Positions 39,065 to 48,341 are shown, counted from the first letter of the stretch. The stretch: DNA of 64,000 nt from Planctomycetota bacterium (GCA_020060765.1 JAGUZQ010000069.1:1-64000), one strand, 5' to 3'. Notes: generated by a model not told the origin, from the sequence alone. Translations and numbers: made by a program.

Positions 39065-40627
39065 TCAACAGCAATCAGCCTTCGCGACAGATTTATCCCA
39101 ACCCAAACCAAGCAGGAATACAGGCCAAAGCTGTACCAATAATCGATCCAACGAGGTATTAAGGTGCCAAGACAGTTCAAGCGGCGTCGCGATATATACC
39201 ATAAAGTAACAGCAAAGTGTCAGGATTACAACGATTAAAGCAGGATTGAAACGCACACTGCGGCACAGGAAAAAATACCCCACCGCCAGCGGCAGCAAGC
39301 CCCGCCCGAAAATCGCGATATGTTTGATAATGGCAGAAAACGTCAGCCAGTAACGCGAGGGAGTCAGAAACTGTTGCAGCAATTGCTCCCCTCCCTGCCG
39401 CGCGACAATCTCGTTGACAGGTGCGATTCTCAGTTTGAACAACACTACTACCAGCGCCACCGGCAAGGCGGCAATGGCAAACAGCCCACAGCTTTTCGCC
39501 GCCTGTTTCACTCCCGCCGTTTTCCACATAAATGCAAACAGAACCGAAGCCGTGCATAACGCAAAAACCATGCCCTCGTTTTTCGTCCACGCCGCCAACG
39601 CGCAGAAGATTCCGGCAGGGAACACTGCATGACCTGCCCGGAATATCTCCGATTCGTCATTCCCGCGCAAGCGGGAATCCGGGGGCGCTGGCGTCGATTC
39701 CCCCTCCTGGATTCCTGCCTCCGCAGGAATGACATTCGACGGTTTGTCTTCAAACCGTGAACGGAGGGAGTGCGGCACGCACCACGCCAGCGTCGCCAGC
39801 ATGAAGAACGACAGCGGCACGTCGGCGCACTGACCCACGCCTTCGTCCAGATACAACCGCGCGCCAATCGCCAGTATTCCGGCAACCAGTCCCCTGCCCC
39901 ACCGACCGGCGCAGGCAAAAACCGACAGCAGTACAAACGGCGTCGAAAACGTGAAAACCGCTGCGACTAGAGCGCCCGCCAGGGTCGGCGTCGCTTCCGT
40001 CTGCCCGAACGCCCACAACCGCGCCACCGACGCCTGCACCAGCAGCGGATAGTCCGGTTGGGAAGAGGCGACCGCGCTGGAAAAACCGTCGCGCCAATCC
40101 GCCCCGCCGAGAAACAGGAACCGCGCCCGCAGGTTCCAGTTCATCCACGCGTCCCAATGCCCGTGCGGCCGCGACAGGTAATGGGTGACAAAACCCGCCA
40201 GCGCCAGCAGCATCACCGCGCCGAACGCAACGGCAAGAGTCCTCGCTCTCTCAGGTGGAGCTAGAGGAGGAGATAGAGATAACCCACCCCTCCTGACCTC
40301 CCCTGAAAGGGGAGGAATTTCGCCGCTTGTGTTTCGAGGATTTACATTGAACGATAACGGTTCGTCGTTGTCGTTATTTTTTCTAGCCAGGTAAAAGCCG
40401 ATCAGCAGAAGCAGAAAGGCAGTCACGCTTTCGCCTCTTGCGTAAGCGTATGGATCAACGCCGCCAAAATAGCGCCAGAGAAAAAAGGCGCAGGAGGTCA
40501 GCCCCAGCCCCAGCCCGCCCGACAGGGACAGACGCAGCATTTTTCCCGCCGCGTCGTTGCGGACAAGGAAAAACCGCAGCAGCAGATTTCCCAGCAGGAA
40601 CGGCGCAAGCAATCCCAGGCAGACCAT
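39065..40627 (-). CDS. Polytopic GT-C-like glycosyltransferase with two repeat insertions
   Basis: 520 residues with about ten hydrophobic segments. HGHWDAWMNWNLRARFLF (about 155-172), SQPDYPLL and AAWTKNEG resemble GT-C family membrane glycosyltransferases that use polyprenyl-phosphate sugars; the substrate is unknown. Two hydrophilic inserts derive from DNA repeats: about residues 103-128 from the CTCCCC element (40246-40317) and about 299-325 from a REP pair (39655-39733). Both keep the frame open. The start overlaps the previous gene's stop by one base (TGATG). Confidence 0.7.
   Translation of the reverse strand: MVCLGLLAPFLLGNLLLRFFLVRNDAAGKMLRLSLSGGLGLGLTSCAFFLWRYFGGVDPYAYARGESVTAFLLLLIGFYLARKNNDNDEPLSFNVNPRNTSGEIPPLSGEVRRGGLSLSPPLAPPERARTLAVAFGAVMLLALAGFVTHYLSRPHGHWDAWMNWNLRARFLFLGGADWRDGFSSAVASSQPDYPLLVQASVARLWAFGQTEATPTLAGALVAAVFTFSTPFVLLSVFACAGRWGRGLVAGILAIGARLYLDEGVGQCADVPLSFFMLATLAWCVPHSLRSRFEDKPSNVIPAEAGIQEGESTPAPPDSRLRGNDESEIFRAGHAVFPAGIFCALAAWTKNEGMVFALCTASVLFAFMWKTAGVKQAAKSCGLFAIAALPVALVVVLFKLRIAPVNEIVARQGGEQLLQQFLTPSRYWLTFSAIIKHIAIFGRGLLPLAVGYFFLCRSVRFNPALIVVILTLCCYFMVYIATPLELSWHLNTSLDRLLVQLWPVFLLGLGWDKSVAKADCC
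39655..39733. repeat. REP pair in frame inside the glycosyltransferase gene
   Basis: The left unit (39655-39684, CGTCATTCCCGCGCAAGCGG then GAATCC) and the inverted right unit (39704-39733, TCCTGGATTCCTGCCTCCGC then AGGAATGACA) are separated by about 20 bp. On the minus strand they encode VIPAEAGIQ and DSRLRGND. Confidence 0.78.
40246..40317. repeat. CTCCCC/GGGGAGG palindromic element, copy 4 (in frame in a gene)
   Basis: About 72 bp: CTCTCAGGTGGAGCTAGAGG at the left, CACCCCTCCTGACCTCCCCT and GAAAGGGGAGGAA at the right. On the minus strand it encodes IPPLSGEVRRGG and neighbouring residues within the glycosyltransferase. Confidence 0.7.
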
Positions 40628-41133
40628 CAGCGGTTCTCCGACACGCCGACCTTTACTGCCGGGAGTTCCGCCGGGGCGGGAATGATAACCGGAATATTCT
40701 TAGTATCCGCCACTGACATCTCTTTCCGGCGATAGAGATAAACCTGCCCCGGACAGGTTTCAAGCAACTCATAGTCTCGTCCGGCAGGCAGTACAGGAAC
40801 GCCAGAAGGAAAATCTCCCACGATCAATTCCTGGTCGACGGAATCCTTCACCAGCAATGGCGCGGCAGCGTATTGCGTGCGGCGGTAACTGGTGGAGCGT
40901 TTGCGGTCTTCATATGAAGGTTCGGTAATGAAACCGACAACGCCTGCGATCTTCCCGTCCAGCCGCGCCTGCCTGAGCGCGGCGAAGCGGGTGTCGTGAA
41001 TCGTGGTGTCATCCGGGGAAGTATAGGGAAAATCCTGCAAGCCTTTTTTGACATACCGCACATGCGACAGCGCCGCGACCATCACGATCAGAATGACTAT
41101 TATCTTTATCGCTGTTTCACGGTTCAGGCGCAT
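40627..41133 (-). CDS. Membrane-anchored protein, unknown function
   Basis: About 168 residues from the ATG at 41133; the open frame starts five codons earlier at a TTG. One N-terminal transmembrane helix (about 8-26) is followed by a hydrophilic, probably periplasmic domain. I recognise no family. The stop overlaps the glycosyltransferase start (TGATG), so the two proteins are probably made together and may cooperate in surface glycan transfer. Confidence 0.65.
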   Translation of the reverse strand: MRLNRETAIKIIVILIVMVAALSHVRYVKKGLQDFPYTSPDDTTIHDTRFAALRQARLDGKIAGVVGFITEPSYEDRKRSTSYRRTQYAAAPLLVKDSVDQELIVGDFPSGVPVLPAGRDYELLETCPGQVYLYRRKEMSVADTKNIPVIIPAPAELPAVKVGVSENR

Positions 41134-41208
41134 GGCAGAAGATTCCAATTATCGCGGCAAACAAAAATGACGCCAATCAGGAGCCAGTTGCGGAAATTTT
41201 TTTTGGCC

Positions 41209-41742
41209 TTACCGTAAAGTCTCTTTAAATTCGCCAAGCAAAGGATACATACCTACTATCCATTCCCTTTTGATATGCGGAAATAACACTTGTAGATGAT
41301 CTTCATAGCTGACAACATCGGGAGCAAGTAAGTTCTCCCGCATTTTCAGCCTAAGGTTGGTATCTTTTCCGTTAAGGTATATATAGTCCAGCCACCGTTG
41401 ATAAGAACAATAACAAATTTCGCAGGAGGGAATATCCAGTTCTATACATAACGCCAAGTCAGCGAGTTCGTATTCTGAAAACATGGTTTGATAAAAATCT
41501 TGAGTCATCCCAGCATAGTCGCTAAACCGCCAACCCCACACCGGAGGATTATCAACCGGCTTGCCAATTTTTTCCGACATCAGAAAACATACGTCTTTAT
41601 ACAACTGTCGCCAGTCACCGCATACAAAATCCCAACTCGGACGATACGCATAGCTATTATTTTCCAGGAAAACCCCTACCTCTTCACGTTGCCAAGTGAC
41701 CACTCTCATCGTTTGTCTCATAGGGAAAAATATTTCACGCAT
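41209..41742 (-). CDS. DUF3841-like protein
   Basis: Up to 177 residues. The order VVTWQREE, a short Tyr/Trp-rich part, PPVWGWRF and CIELDIPSCEICYCSYQRWLDYI matches my recollection of DUF3841, a family of unknown function. The family usually starts at a position like the ATG at 41709 (MRVVTWQ); the frame opens at 41742, which overlaps the galE end by 8 nt. It is more AT-rich than neighbours, hinting at transfer. Soluble, no signal peptide. Confidence 0.6.
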   Translation of the reverse strand: MREIFFPMRQTMRVVTWQREEVGVFLENNSYAYRPSWDFVCGDWRQLYKDVCFLMSEKIGKPVDNPPVWGWRFSDYAGMTQDFYQTMFSEYELADLALCIELDIPSCEICYCSYQRWLDYIYLNGKDTNLRLKMRENLLAPDVVSYEDHLQVLFPHIKREWIVGMYPLLGEFKETLR

Positions 41743-42718
41743 ACCCGCCCGGATGCGATTTATGCCAGTTCCAGGCGGAGGCGATAATGGTTTTCAGGTC
41801 GCTTTCCCTGGGCGCCCAGCCAAGCAACTCGCGCGCGCGGTCGGCTTTCGCCACCAGCGTCGGTGGATCGCCCGCGCGGCGGTCGGCTTCCTCGGCGGGG
41901 ATCGCGTGGCCGGTGACTTCGCGCGCGGTTTCGATAATCTCCTTCACCGAATAGCCGTGGCCGGTGCCGAGGTTCATCGCCGTGCTGTCGCCGCCCCGCA
42001 TTAGATAATCGATGCCCATCACGTGCGCGGACGCCAGGTCGGAGACGTGGATGTAATCGCGCACGCAGGTGCCGTCGGGCGTAGCGTAGTCGGAGCCAAA
42101 GATTTTTATCGCCGCGCGCTGTCCCAGCGGCACCTGCAAGACCAGCGGGATAAGGTGGCTTTCCGGCTGATGCGCCTCGCCGATTTCGCCGGAACGATGC
42201 GCGCCGCAGGCGTTGAAGTAGCGGAAGGCGGCGTAACGGAAATCGGTCTGGCGGCTCAGCCACGCGCAGGCCTCTTCCGTCTGCAATTTGCTGTGGCCGT
42301 AGACGTTGATCGGAGTTTTGGCAATATCCTCGGCGATAGGCACGACTTCCGGTTCGCCGTAGGTGGCGGCGGTGGAGGAGAAGATGAATTTCTTCACGCC
42401 GCATTCGAACATGCTGTTAAGCAGGCTGAGAGTGGCGAGTGTGTTGTTGGCGTAATATTTCATCGGCTCGACCATGCTTTCGCCGACCTCGGCGTAGGCG
42501 GCGAAGTGCATGACGCATTCTATCTCGAACTTGCCCAGCACTTTCTCTATCAGTTCGCCGTCGGCGACGTCGCCGACCACCAGTTCCGCGCCCCGCACCG
42601 CTTCCTTATGGCCGAGTTCCAGCGTGTCCAGCACGATCGGAGTATGTCCCGCTTCCTGCAATGCGGCTACCGCGTGCGAACCGACATAGCCTGCGCCGCC
42701 TGTCACCAATACGTTCAT
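41735..42718 (-). CDS. galE: UDP-glucose 4-epimerase
   Basis: Short-chain dehydrogenase-type enzyme interconverting UDP-glucose and UDP-galactose (or the N-acetyl forms). 327 residues with the NAD site TGGAGYVGSH (6-15), the catalytic Ser in FSSTAATYG (about 117-125) and the Tyr-x-x-x-Lys in YGHSK (about 142-146). AGGAG lies 7 nt before the ATG. Within a cluster with a membrane glycosyltransferase, it may supply sugar for surface glycans. Confidence 0.92.
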   Translation of the reverse strand: MNVLVTGGAGYVGSHAVAALQEAGHTPIVLDTLELGHKEAVRGAELVVGDVADGELIEKVLGKFEIECVMHFAAYAEVGESMVEPMKYYANNTLATLSLLNSMFECGVKKFIFSSTAATYGEPEVVPIAEDIAKTPINVYGHSKLQTEEACAWLSRQTDFRYAAFRYFNACGAHRSGEIGEAHQPESHLIPLVLQVPLGQRAAIKIFGSDYATPDGTCVRDYIHVSDLASAHVMGIDYLMRGGDSTAMNLGTGHGYSVKEIIETAREVTGHAIPAEEADRRAGDPPTLVAKADRARELLGWAPRESDLKTIIASAWNWHKSHPGGYA

Positions 42719-42742
42719 GGTTTGACTCCTGTCATCAGAAAC

Positions 42743-44128
42743 TTATTCCAGCGCGCCGACCGTGCGCAACTGGGCGATGGACTTTTTTACCGCCTCGACG
42801 AAATAGGCCGTTGCTTCCTCGCCGTGCGCGGTGCTGACCCAGGCCTGTCCTCCGGTCGGCAGGTCGACCCCGTTAATGAGCAGCGCCAAGTCAAACAGCT
42901 TGCGCACCGGCGGGCACGACTCCAGCAGCTCCGCGCTGATCGACGGCAGGCCGTGCTTTTCCGCACGCGTTTTCAATTCCTCGTCAAACGCGCAGGCGAG
43001 ATGGATAATTGACTCGCCGCCGTAAAAAATGAACGGCAGCTTCTCTGCTTCAAATATTTCGTTCGTACGCCGCATCAGCTCATCGGCGTTTTGCGCAGCC
43101 GTGCGGTTGGCGCTTTCGGCGGCGATGATGGCCAGCGTCGCGATGCCGCAACGCGCAGAGCAGGGATTGGCGTTGTGCGTGCCGTTGTGATAGACCTTGC
43201 TGTAGCGGTTGCGGAAACGGTTGTCGCTGAATTCCAGCAGCGACATGACTTTTTCCGTACCCGCCACCGCCGCGCCCGGCAGACCGCCGAACAGGATTTT
43301 TCCGTACACTACGAGATCAGCCTCGATCCCCAGCAGCTTTTGCGCACCACCCGCGTCCACGCGGAAGCCGGTAACGGTCTCGTCGAATATCAGCAGCACG
43401 CCGCGCGCGCGGGTGAGTTCGCGCAAAGCCTTGACAAATTGCGGGTCGATCGGCCCCTGCCCGCCGTGCGCGCCGGTCGGTTCCATAATCACCGCCGCCA
43501 CGCCTGCGTAACTGTCAAGAATACGCGTGACATGTTCCAGGTCGTTCTGCGGGCAGACGATCATGTCCTCGCAGACGCCGGGAGTCAGCCCGCCGCCGAG
43601 CGGAATAGTGTAGGGCGGCTGCCGACCCGCGCAGGCGTAGTCGTGCCAGCCGTGGAAATGCTCGATGAATTTTATGATGCCGGGGCGTCCGGTCGCGGCG
43701 CGCGCGAGGCGGATAGCCAGCATACTCGCCTCGGTGCCGCTCATGGTGAATCGAATGCGGTCGAGCGAGGGCACGAGCTTCAGCACCTGTTCCGCCAGTT
43801 CGATTTCCGCCGGATGGCAGCCGCCCAGGTGCGTGCTGAGCGGCGCGGCTTCGACGATGGCTTGCACGACCTCGTCGCGGGCGTGCCCCAGCAGCAGCGA
43901 GCCGTGCCCCATCCACAAATCGAGATAGCGGTTGCCGTCTACGTCAAGCTTGAACGCGCCCTTGGCGCTGGCGTAGTAGGGCGAGAAAAAACTGCGGCTG
44001 CGCATGTCGTGGGCGACGCCTGACGGCATCAGCTTGGCAGCACGCGCGAACAGACTGCGCGAAGTCGGAGCTTTTTTCTCCCACTCGGCGGCAAGACACG
44101 TAAAGGCTTTTTCATAATCGATGGGCAT
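42743..44128 (-). CDS. Class III aminotransferase, glutamate-1-semialdehyde aminomutase-like
   Basis: 461 residues of the PLP fold type I, class III group. Motifs include MSGTEASMLAIRLARA (about 128-143), FHGWHDY, FDETVTGFR (about 232-240, with the PLP Asp) and the Schiff-base Lys in VVYGKILFGGLP (about 258-269). The order resembles HemL, but no haem genes adjoin it; relatives also act as aminotransferases in secondary or sugar pathways. It lies 24 bp upstream of galE and 76 bp downstream of lysA. I infer an aminotransferase or aminomutase of unknown substrate rather than HemL itself. Confidence 0.78.
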   Translation of the reverse strand: MPIDYEKAFTCLAAEWEKKAPTSRSLFARAAKLMPSGVAHDMRSRSFFSPYYASAKGAFKLDVDGNRYLDLWMGHGSLLLGHARDEVVQAIVEAAPLSTHLGGCHPAEIELAEQVLKLVPSLDRIRFTMSGTEASMLAIRLARAATGRPGIIKFIEHFHGWHDYACAGRQPPYTIPLGGGLTPGVCEDMIVCPQNDLEHVTRILDSYAGVAAVIMEPTGAHGGQGPIDPQFVKALRELTRARGVLLIFDETVTGFRVDAGGAQKLLGIEADLVVYGKILFGGLPGAAVAGTEKVMSLLEFSDNRFRNRYSKVYHNGTHNANPCSARCGIATLAIIAAESANRTAAQNADELMRRTNEIFEAEKLPFIFYGGESIIHLACAFDEELKTRAEKHGLPSISAELLESCPPVRKLFDLALLINGVDLPTGGQAWVSTAHGEEATAYFVEAVKKSIAQLRTVGALE

Positions 44129-44138
44129 AAATATTGTA

Positions 44139-44180
44139 ACCCCTCACCCCAACCCGCTCCCCCTGCAAGGGGAGCGGGAG
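44139..44180. repeat. CCCTCACCC...GGGAGCGGG palindrome
   Basis: CCCCTCACCCCAACCCGCTC then CCCCTGCAAGGGGAGCGGGAG, related to 12818-12858, between lysA and the aminotransferase gene. Confidence 0.6.
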
Positions 44181-44204
44181 TTATTGCGCAGAGGAAATCC
44201 GACC

Positions 44205-45464
44205 TCAAATAGTTTCATGCGCCACGAGATCGTCCCAGGTTTCGCGTTTGCGGATGACGCGCCATTTTTCTCCATCGACCAGGACTTCCGCCACGCGCGG
44301 GCGGCTGTTGTAGGTGCTGGACATGGTGTAGCCGTAAGCCCCGGCGGAGAAAAACGCCAGCACGTCGCCGCGGTCAACATTCGGCAGCGGTCGATCCTTG
44401 GCAAAACAGTCGCTCGATTCGCAGATCGGGCCGACCACGTCGGTCTGGATCAAAGCAGTGGTAGTGTCCTTGCCCGTGTCCTTGTCGGAGGTTGGCCAGA
44501 CGCGGTGATACGAATCGTAAAACGCGGGGCGGATCAGGTCGTTCATGCCCGCGTCGACGATGACGAAGGTTTTCACGCCGTTGAATTTGCGATACTGCAC
44601 CCGCGCCAGCATCACCGCCGCGTTACCGACAATCGAGCGTCCTGGTTCGAGAATCAGCTTCTTGCCGGCTTTTTTTACGCGCGGGACAATCTCATTGGCG
44701 TAAGCCGAGAACGCGGGCACGTCTTCCTCGTTATACAGCAACCCGAAGCCGCCGCCGGTGTTGAGGTACTCCACAGTCGCGTCCGCCTTGGGGTGCGCTT
44801 TCAGAAAGGCCAGCGCCTTGTCGATAGCCTCGCCGTAGGGGGCGGTGGCGTTGACGGGGCTGCCGATGTGCAGATGGAGACCGCGCAACACGACGTTCGG
44901 ATAGCGCGGCAGGTCGTCGACGATGTGCCCGGCCATACCGAAGTCGAGGCCGAACTTGTTTTCGAGCTTGCCGGTGGTGGTGTGGCGATGCGTCTTGGGG
45001 TCGACGTCGGGATTCAAGCGTAGCGCCACCGGCGCGACTTTTCCCATCTTTCCGGCGATGCGGTTGATATTGCTCAATTCAGCTTCGCTTTCGACGTTGA
45101 ACATCATGATGCCCTGTTCGAGCGCATACTTGATTTCGGCGTCGGTCTTGCCCACGCCCGCATACACTACGCGCGCGGGGTCGCCGCCTGCCTTGACCAC
45201 GCGGAAAAGTTCGCCGCCGCTGACGACGTCGAAGCTGCAACCGGCTCCGCGCAAGACGTTCAGCACGCCCAGCGACGAGCAGCTTTTCACCGAAAAGCAG
45301 ACCGTGGTGTCGATGCCGGAAAAGGCGTCGGCGACAGCTTTATATTTTGCCAGCAGCGTCGCCTTTGAGTAGACATAAACTGGCGTACCGGCCTCGCGGG
45401 CGATATCCCCGACATTCACGCCCTCGCAATGCAGAACTCCGTTTTTGTATTTGAACTGCTCCAT
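44205..45464 (-). CDS. lysA: Diaminopimelate decarboxylase
   Basis: PLP enzyme making lysine from meso-diaminopimelate. About 419 residues from the ATG at 45464, which has AAGGA 8 nt upstream; the frame is open 43 codons further, inside hisI. The PLP Lys is in CFSVKSCSSLGVL (about 56), with GLHLHIGSP, NTGGGFG, EPGRSIV, the active-site Cys in CESSDCFA and GAYGYTMSSTYNSRPR near the C-terminus. Ornithine decarboxylases of the same fold lack the CESSD order seen here. Confidence 0.92.
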   Translation of the reverse strand: MEQFKYKNGVLHCEGVNVGDIAREAGTPVYVYSKATLLAKYKAVADAFSGIDTTVCFSVKSCSSLGVLNVLRGAGCSFDVVSGGELFRVVKAGGDPARVVYAGVGKTDAEIKYALEQGIMMFNVESEAELSNINRIAGKMGKVAPVALRLNPDVDPKTHRHTTTGKLENKFGLDFGMAGHIVDDLPRYPNVVLRGLHLHIGSPVNATAPYGEAIDKALAFLKAHPKADATVEYLNTGGGFGLLYNEEDVPAFSAYANEIVPRVKKAGKKLILEPGRSIVGNAAVMLARVQYRKFNGVKTFVIVDAGMNDLIRPAFYDSYHRVWPTSDKDTGKDTTTALIQTDVVGPICESSDCFAKDRPLPNVDRGDVLAFFSAGAYGYTMSSTYNSRPRVAEVLVDGEKWRVIRKRETWDDLVAHETI

Positions 45465-45474
45465 AAATTTTTCC

Positions 45475-45864
45475 TTACTTGTCATAGACCTTGTCTGGGT
45501 CGAACATTTTGGTGCCTTCCTCGACCAACTTTCCATTTTCGTCGAGGCGGCGGTAGAAGCAACTGCGGTAACCCACGTGGCAGGCGGCGACATTCTGCTT
45601 GACCTTCATGACGATGCAGTCGAGGTCGCAGTCGAAGCGAATTTCCTTCACTTCCTGGGTGTGGCCGGAACTTTCGCCCTTGACCCAGTATTTCTTGCGG
45701 CTGCGGCTCCAGTAGTTGCCGAGGCCGGTTTCGACAGTCGCGCGCAGGCTGTCCTTGTTCATGTACGCCACCATCAAAACCTCGCCGTTTTCATAATCCT
45801 GCGCCACGCAGGGAATGAGGCCGTTAGCGTCATACTTCAAGGTGTCCAGAAATGCAAAATCCAT
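45475..45864 (-). CDS. hisI: Phosphoribosyl-AMP cyclohydrolase
   Basis: Third step of histidine synthesis, opening the purine ring of phosphoribosyl-AMP. 129 residues, cyclohydrolase only (no HisE domain). Motifs: [18 protein letters not shown] (about 51-68), the metal-binding DCDLDC (about 78-83) and [11 protein letters not shown] (about 95-105). lysA starts 10 bp after it. GGAGAC precedes the ATG. Confidence 0.95.
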   Translation of the reverse strand: MDFAFLDTLKYDANGLIPCVAQDYENGEVLMVAYMNKDSLRATVETGLGNYWSRSRKKYWVKGESSGHTQEVKEIRFDCDLDCIVMKVKQNVAACHVGYRSCFYRRLDENGKLVEEGTKMFDPDKVYDK

Positions 45865-45883
45865 GTTGTCTCCTTACGGGTTG

Positions 45884-45915
45884 ACGGGCGGTCGGGTTAA
45901 CGGGTAAATGGGTTC
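45884..45915. repeat. GGGTTGAC-type short repeat array
   Basis: CGGGTTGACGGGCGGTCGGG then TTAACGGGTAAATGGGTT upstream of hisI; same unit as at 85-160 and 1623-1655. Confidence 0.5.
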
Positions 45916-46112
45916 CCTGAAACCGGAGTCCTTAGCTCACTTAAAGGGATTATATTGAATGGGGTATGTTCCGCAACCATCTATTAGAGGCTTCGGCGGC
46001 GAAAAGTCAATAATATTTTTCATGATTTCTTGTAAATAGTCACAAACGCTTTAAGTGTAAAGATTTACCGGTGGTGAAAAAAGAGGGGCGAGATTTTTCG
46101 CGTCGCATGTTA

Positions 46113-48206
46113 TTACCCGATGCCGATTTCCGCGCCTTCCTTGCCCAGCAGCAGAACCAGTTCCTCCCGCAGGGTCAGGTGGCTGGGCTGTTGCAGCACG
46201 GGGTCGATCTTTACTATCTTGTCGGCGATTTTGCGCGCTTCCCTGATTGTAGCCAAATCGCGGACAATATCCACCAGTTTCAGGTCAGGCAGGCCGTGCT
46301 GTTTCGTGCCGAGAAATTCGCCGGGGCCGCGGATCGACAAATCCTCCTCCGCCACCTTGAAGCCGTCGGCAGTATGCACCAGCGTCGACAGCCTGCGTCG
46401 CGCCTCGTCGCCTTTCGCGTCGCTCAGCAGGATGAAATGACCCTGCTCGTCGCCGCGACCGATACGCCCGCGCAACTGGTGGAGTTGCGCCAGCCCGAAC
46501 CGTTCGGCGTGCAGCACCACCATCACGTTGGCGTTGGGGATGTCGACGCCGACCTCGATCACGACTGTGCTGACGAGAACGTCGACAGCACCCGCGCGGA
46601 AAGCGTCCATGATCTCCTGCTGCTCCTCGCGCTTCATGCGCCCGTGCAGCAGAGCCAGCCGGAACCCGGATAATTCCCCCGCCATCAATTGCTCGTACGC
46701 CTCGGTCGCCGATTTGAGGTCGAGAGTCTCGCTTTCCTCTACCAACGGGCTGATGACAAATGCCTGCCTGCCCTTAGTTAACTCCCGCCTGATGAATTTC
46801 CACATGTCGGCTTCGCGCGTTTTGTCAGGCAGTGAAGTCTTGACCGGTTTCCTGCCCGGCGGCAGTTCGTCGATGGTGCTGACGTCCAGGTCGCCGTATA
46901 CCGTCAGCGCCAGACTGCGCGGGATGGGCGTGGCGGTCATGACCAGCACGTCGGGGCGCGTGCCTTTTTCCGCCAGGGTCGCGCGCTGGCGTACGCCGAA
47001 CTTGTGCTGCTCGTCAATGACCACCACGCCAAGGTCGTAAAACTTAACGTCTTTTTGAATCGCCGAGTGCGTGGCGATCAGGATATCCAGCGCGCCGGAA
47101 GCGAGGCGGTTGATAATGCCGTCCCGCTCATCTTTTTTCATGCCTCCGACTAGCAGGCCGGTCTTGACCTTGCTGTGCGAACTGTTGCCGAGAAACTTTT
47201 CTATCGTCTCGAAGTGCTGGCGCGCAAGCAAGCCCGTCGGCGCCATGATGCAGACCTGCGCCTTATTCGCCACCGCCGCCAGCATCGCGTAGAGCGCGAC
47301 GACGGTCTTGCCGCTGCCGACATCGCCCTGAAGCAGGCGGTGCATGGGGCGTTCCTCGCGCATGTCGTCGGAAATTTCCTTAACGCATTTGTTCTGCGCG
47401 GCGGTCAGGCGGAAGGGAAACAGACTGCGGATGCGGGAATCGATTTCCGGCGTGATCCGGAAACTGCGTCCAGGCAGTTCCTCAACATAACGCCGCCGGG
47501 ACAAGCTGATCGCCAGTTGCATCAGCAGGCATTCGTCAAACACCAGCCGCGCGAAAGCCTGTTCCCGCGCCCCGGCGTCGGGCGGGAAGTGCATGTCGCG
47601 CACGGCTTTTTGCCGGAATGGAAAACCGCGATTCTGCAAAAAATCCGCGGGATATATTTCCGGCAGTTCCGGCAGGAATTTTTCAATGGCGCTCATCATC
47701 ACCTTGCGCCAGACCTGCTGGGTCAGCTTGCCCGTGCAGGGGTACAGCGGAACGATACGCCCGATGTGCAGCACGTTGTCCGGCAAATCAGCGTCGATCA
47801 GCTCGTGCTGGGGATGCTCCATCTTGAGAATGCCAAAGTCGAACTTGGCCTTGCCGAACAGCATGACGTTGCCTCCCTGGAACTTGTCCATGATCCAGGG
47901 CGAGTTGAACCAGATGGCCTCCATCTCGCCGGTGTCGTCGGCGAAACGGACAACGGTCAGCGTCAGCCTGCCGCCGCGCGCCTTCTTTTCCCTCGCGTCT
48001 ACGGGGCGCACGATCAGCGCGATGTCCTCGCCGATTTTCGCATCGGCGATAGTGGAGAAATTCGAGCGGTCAGAGACGTCGCGGGGAAAAGTGAAGAGCA
48101 GGTCGCGGATGGTGTGCACGTTCAGCCGCGCGAAATCGGCCGCGCGCGCCGGGCCGACGCCGGGGAGGAATTGCACCGAGTTGTCTAGCGTCGAGCGGGT
48201 TGACAT
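46113..48206 (-). CDS. recG: ATP-dependent DNA helicase RecG
   Basis: Branch-migration helicase acting on stalled forks and Holliday junctions. 697 residues: an N-terminal wedge/OB domain after the VQFLPGVGPARA helix-hairpin, then superfamily 2 helicase motifs: Walker A GDVGSGKT (about 292-299), DEQHKFG (about 398-404), TATPIPR (about 425-431), and QLRGRIGRG near residue 573. The C-terminus is normal. It is separated from atpC by an octad array and the atp terminator. Confidence 0.95.
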   Translation of the reverse strand: MSTRSTLDNSVQFLPGVGPARAADFARLNVHTIRDLLFTFPRDVSDRSNFSTIADAKIGEDIALIVRPVDAREKKARGGRLTLTVVRFADDTGEMEAIWFNSPWIMDKFQGGNVMLFGKAKFDFGILKMEHPQHELIDADLPDNVLHIGRIVPLYPCTGKLTQQVWRKVMMSAIEKFLPELPEIYPADFLQNRGFPFRQKAVRDMHFPPDAGAREQAFARLVFDECLLMQLAISLSRRRYVEELPGRSFRITPEIDSRIRSLFPFRLTAAQNKCVKEISDDMREERPMHRLLQGDVGSGKTVVALYAMLAAVANKAQVCIMAPTGLLARQHFETIEKFLGNSSHSKVKTGLLVGGMKKDERDGIINRLASGALDILIATHSAIQKDVKFYDLGVVVIDEQHKFGVRQRATLAEKGTRPDVLVMTATPIPRSLALTVYGDLDVSTIDELPPGRKPVKTSLPDKTREADMWKFIRRELTKGRQAFVISPLVEESETLDLKSATEAYEQLMAGELSGFRLALLHGRMKREEQQEIMDAFRAGAVDVLVSTVVIEVGVDIPNANVMVVLHAERFGLAQLHQLRGRIGRGDEQGHFILLSDAKGDEARRRLSTLVHTADGFKVAEEDLSIRGPGEFLGTKQHGLPDLKLVDIVRDLATIREARKIADKIVKIDPVLQQPSHLTLREELVLLLGKEGAEIGIG

Positions 48207-48216
48207 ATACTCACCT

Positions 48217-48306
48217 GGGACTAAGGCTCTAAGGGACTAGGGGACTTGGTTTTGCGGTGCGCAACGTTTGTCCGAAACTCGAACGTAGTCCCTCACTTGT
48301 CCCTCG
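48217..48306. repeat. GGGACTAAG octad array, copy D (degenerate inverted pair)
   Basis: The left arm (48217-48247) reads GGGACTAAGGCTCTAAGGGA then CTAGGGGACTT. A degenerate right arm (about 48284-48306, GTAGTCCCTCACTTGTCCCT) follows after 36 bp. Confidence 0.6.
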
Positions 48307-48341
48307 AAAACACAGGCGTCTTCCGGAAGAAGACGCCTGTG
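48307..48341 (-). terminator. Intrinsic terminator of the atp operon
   Basis: A perfect 13-bp stem (48311-48323 with 48329-48341, arms CACAGGCGTCTTC/GAAGACGCCTGTG) with a 5-nt loop is followed on the minus strand by TTTT (48310-48307). It lies 27 bp after the atpC stop. Confidence 0.85.

Noticed and set aside
42743-44128. Calling the aminotransferase hemL
   Set aside because: Motifs are HemL-like, but the length and context without haem genes do not support a specific assignment.
46071-46673. Plus-strand reading frames over recG, atpD and uvrA
   Set aside because: They are shadows of strongly conserved minus-strand genes.
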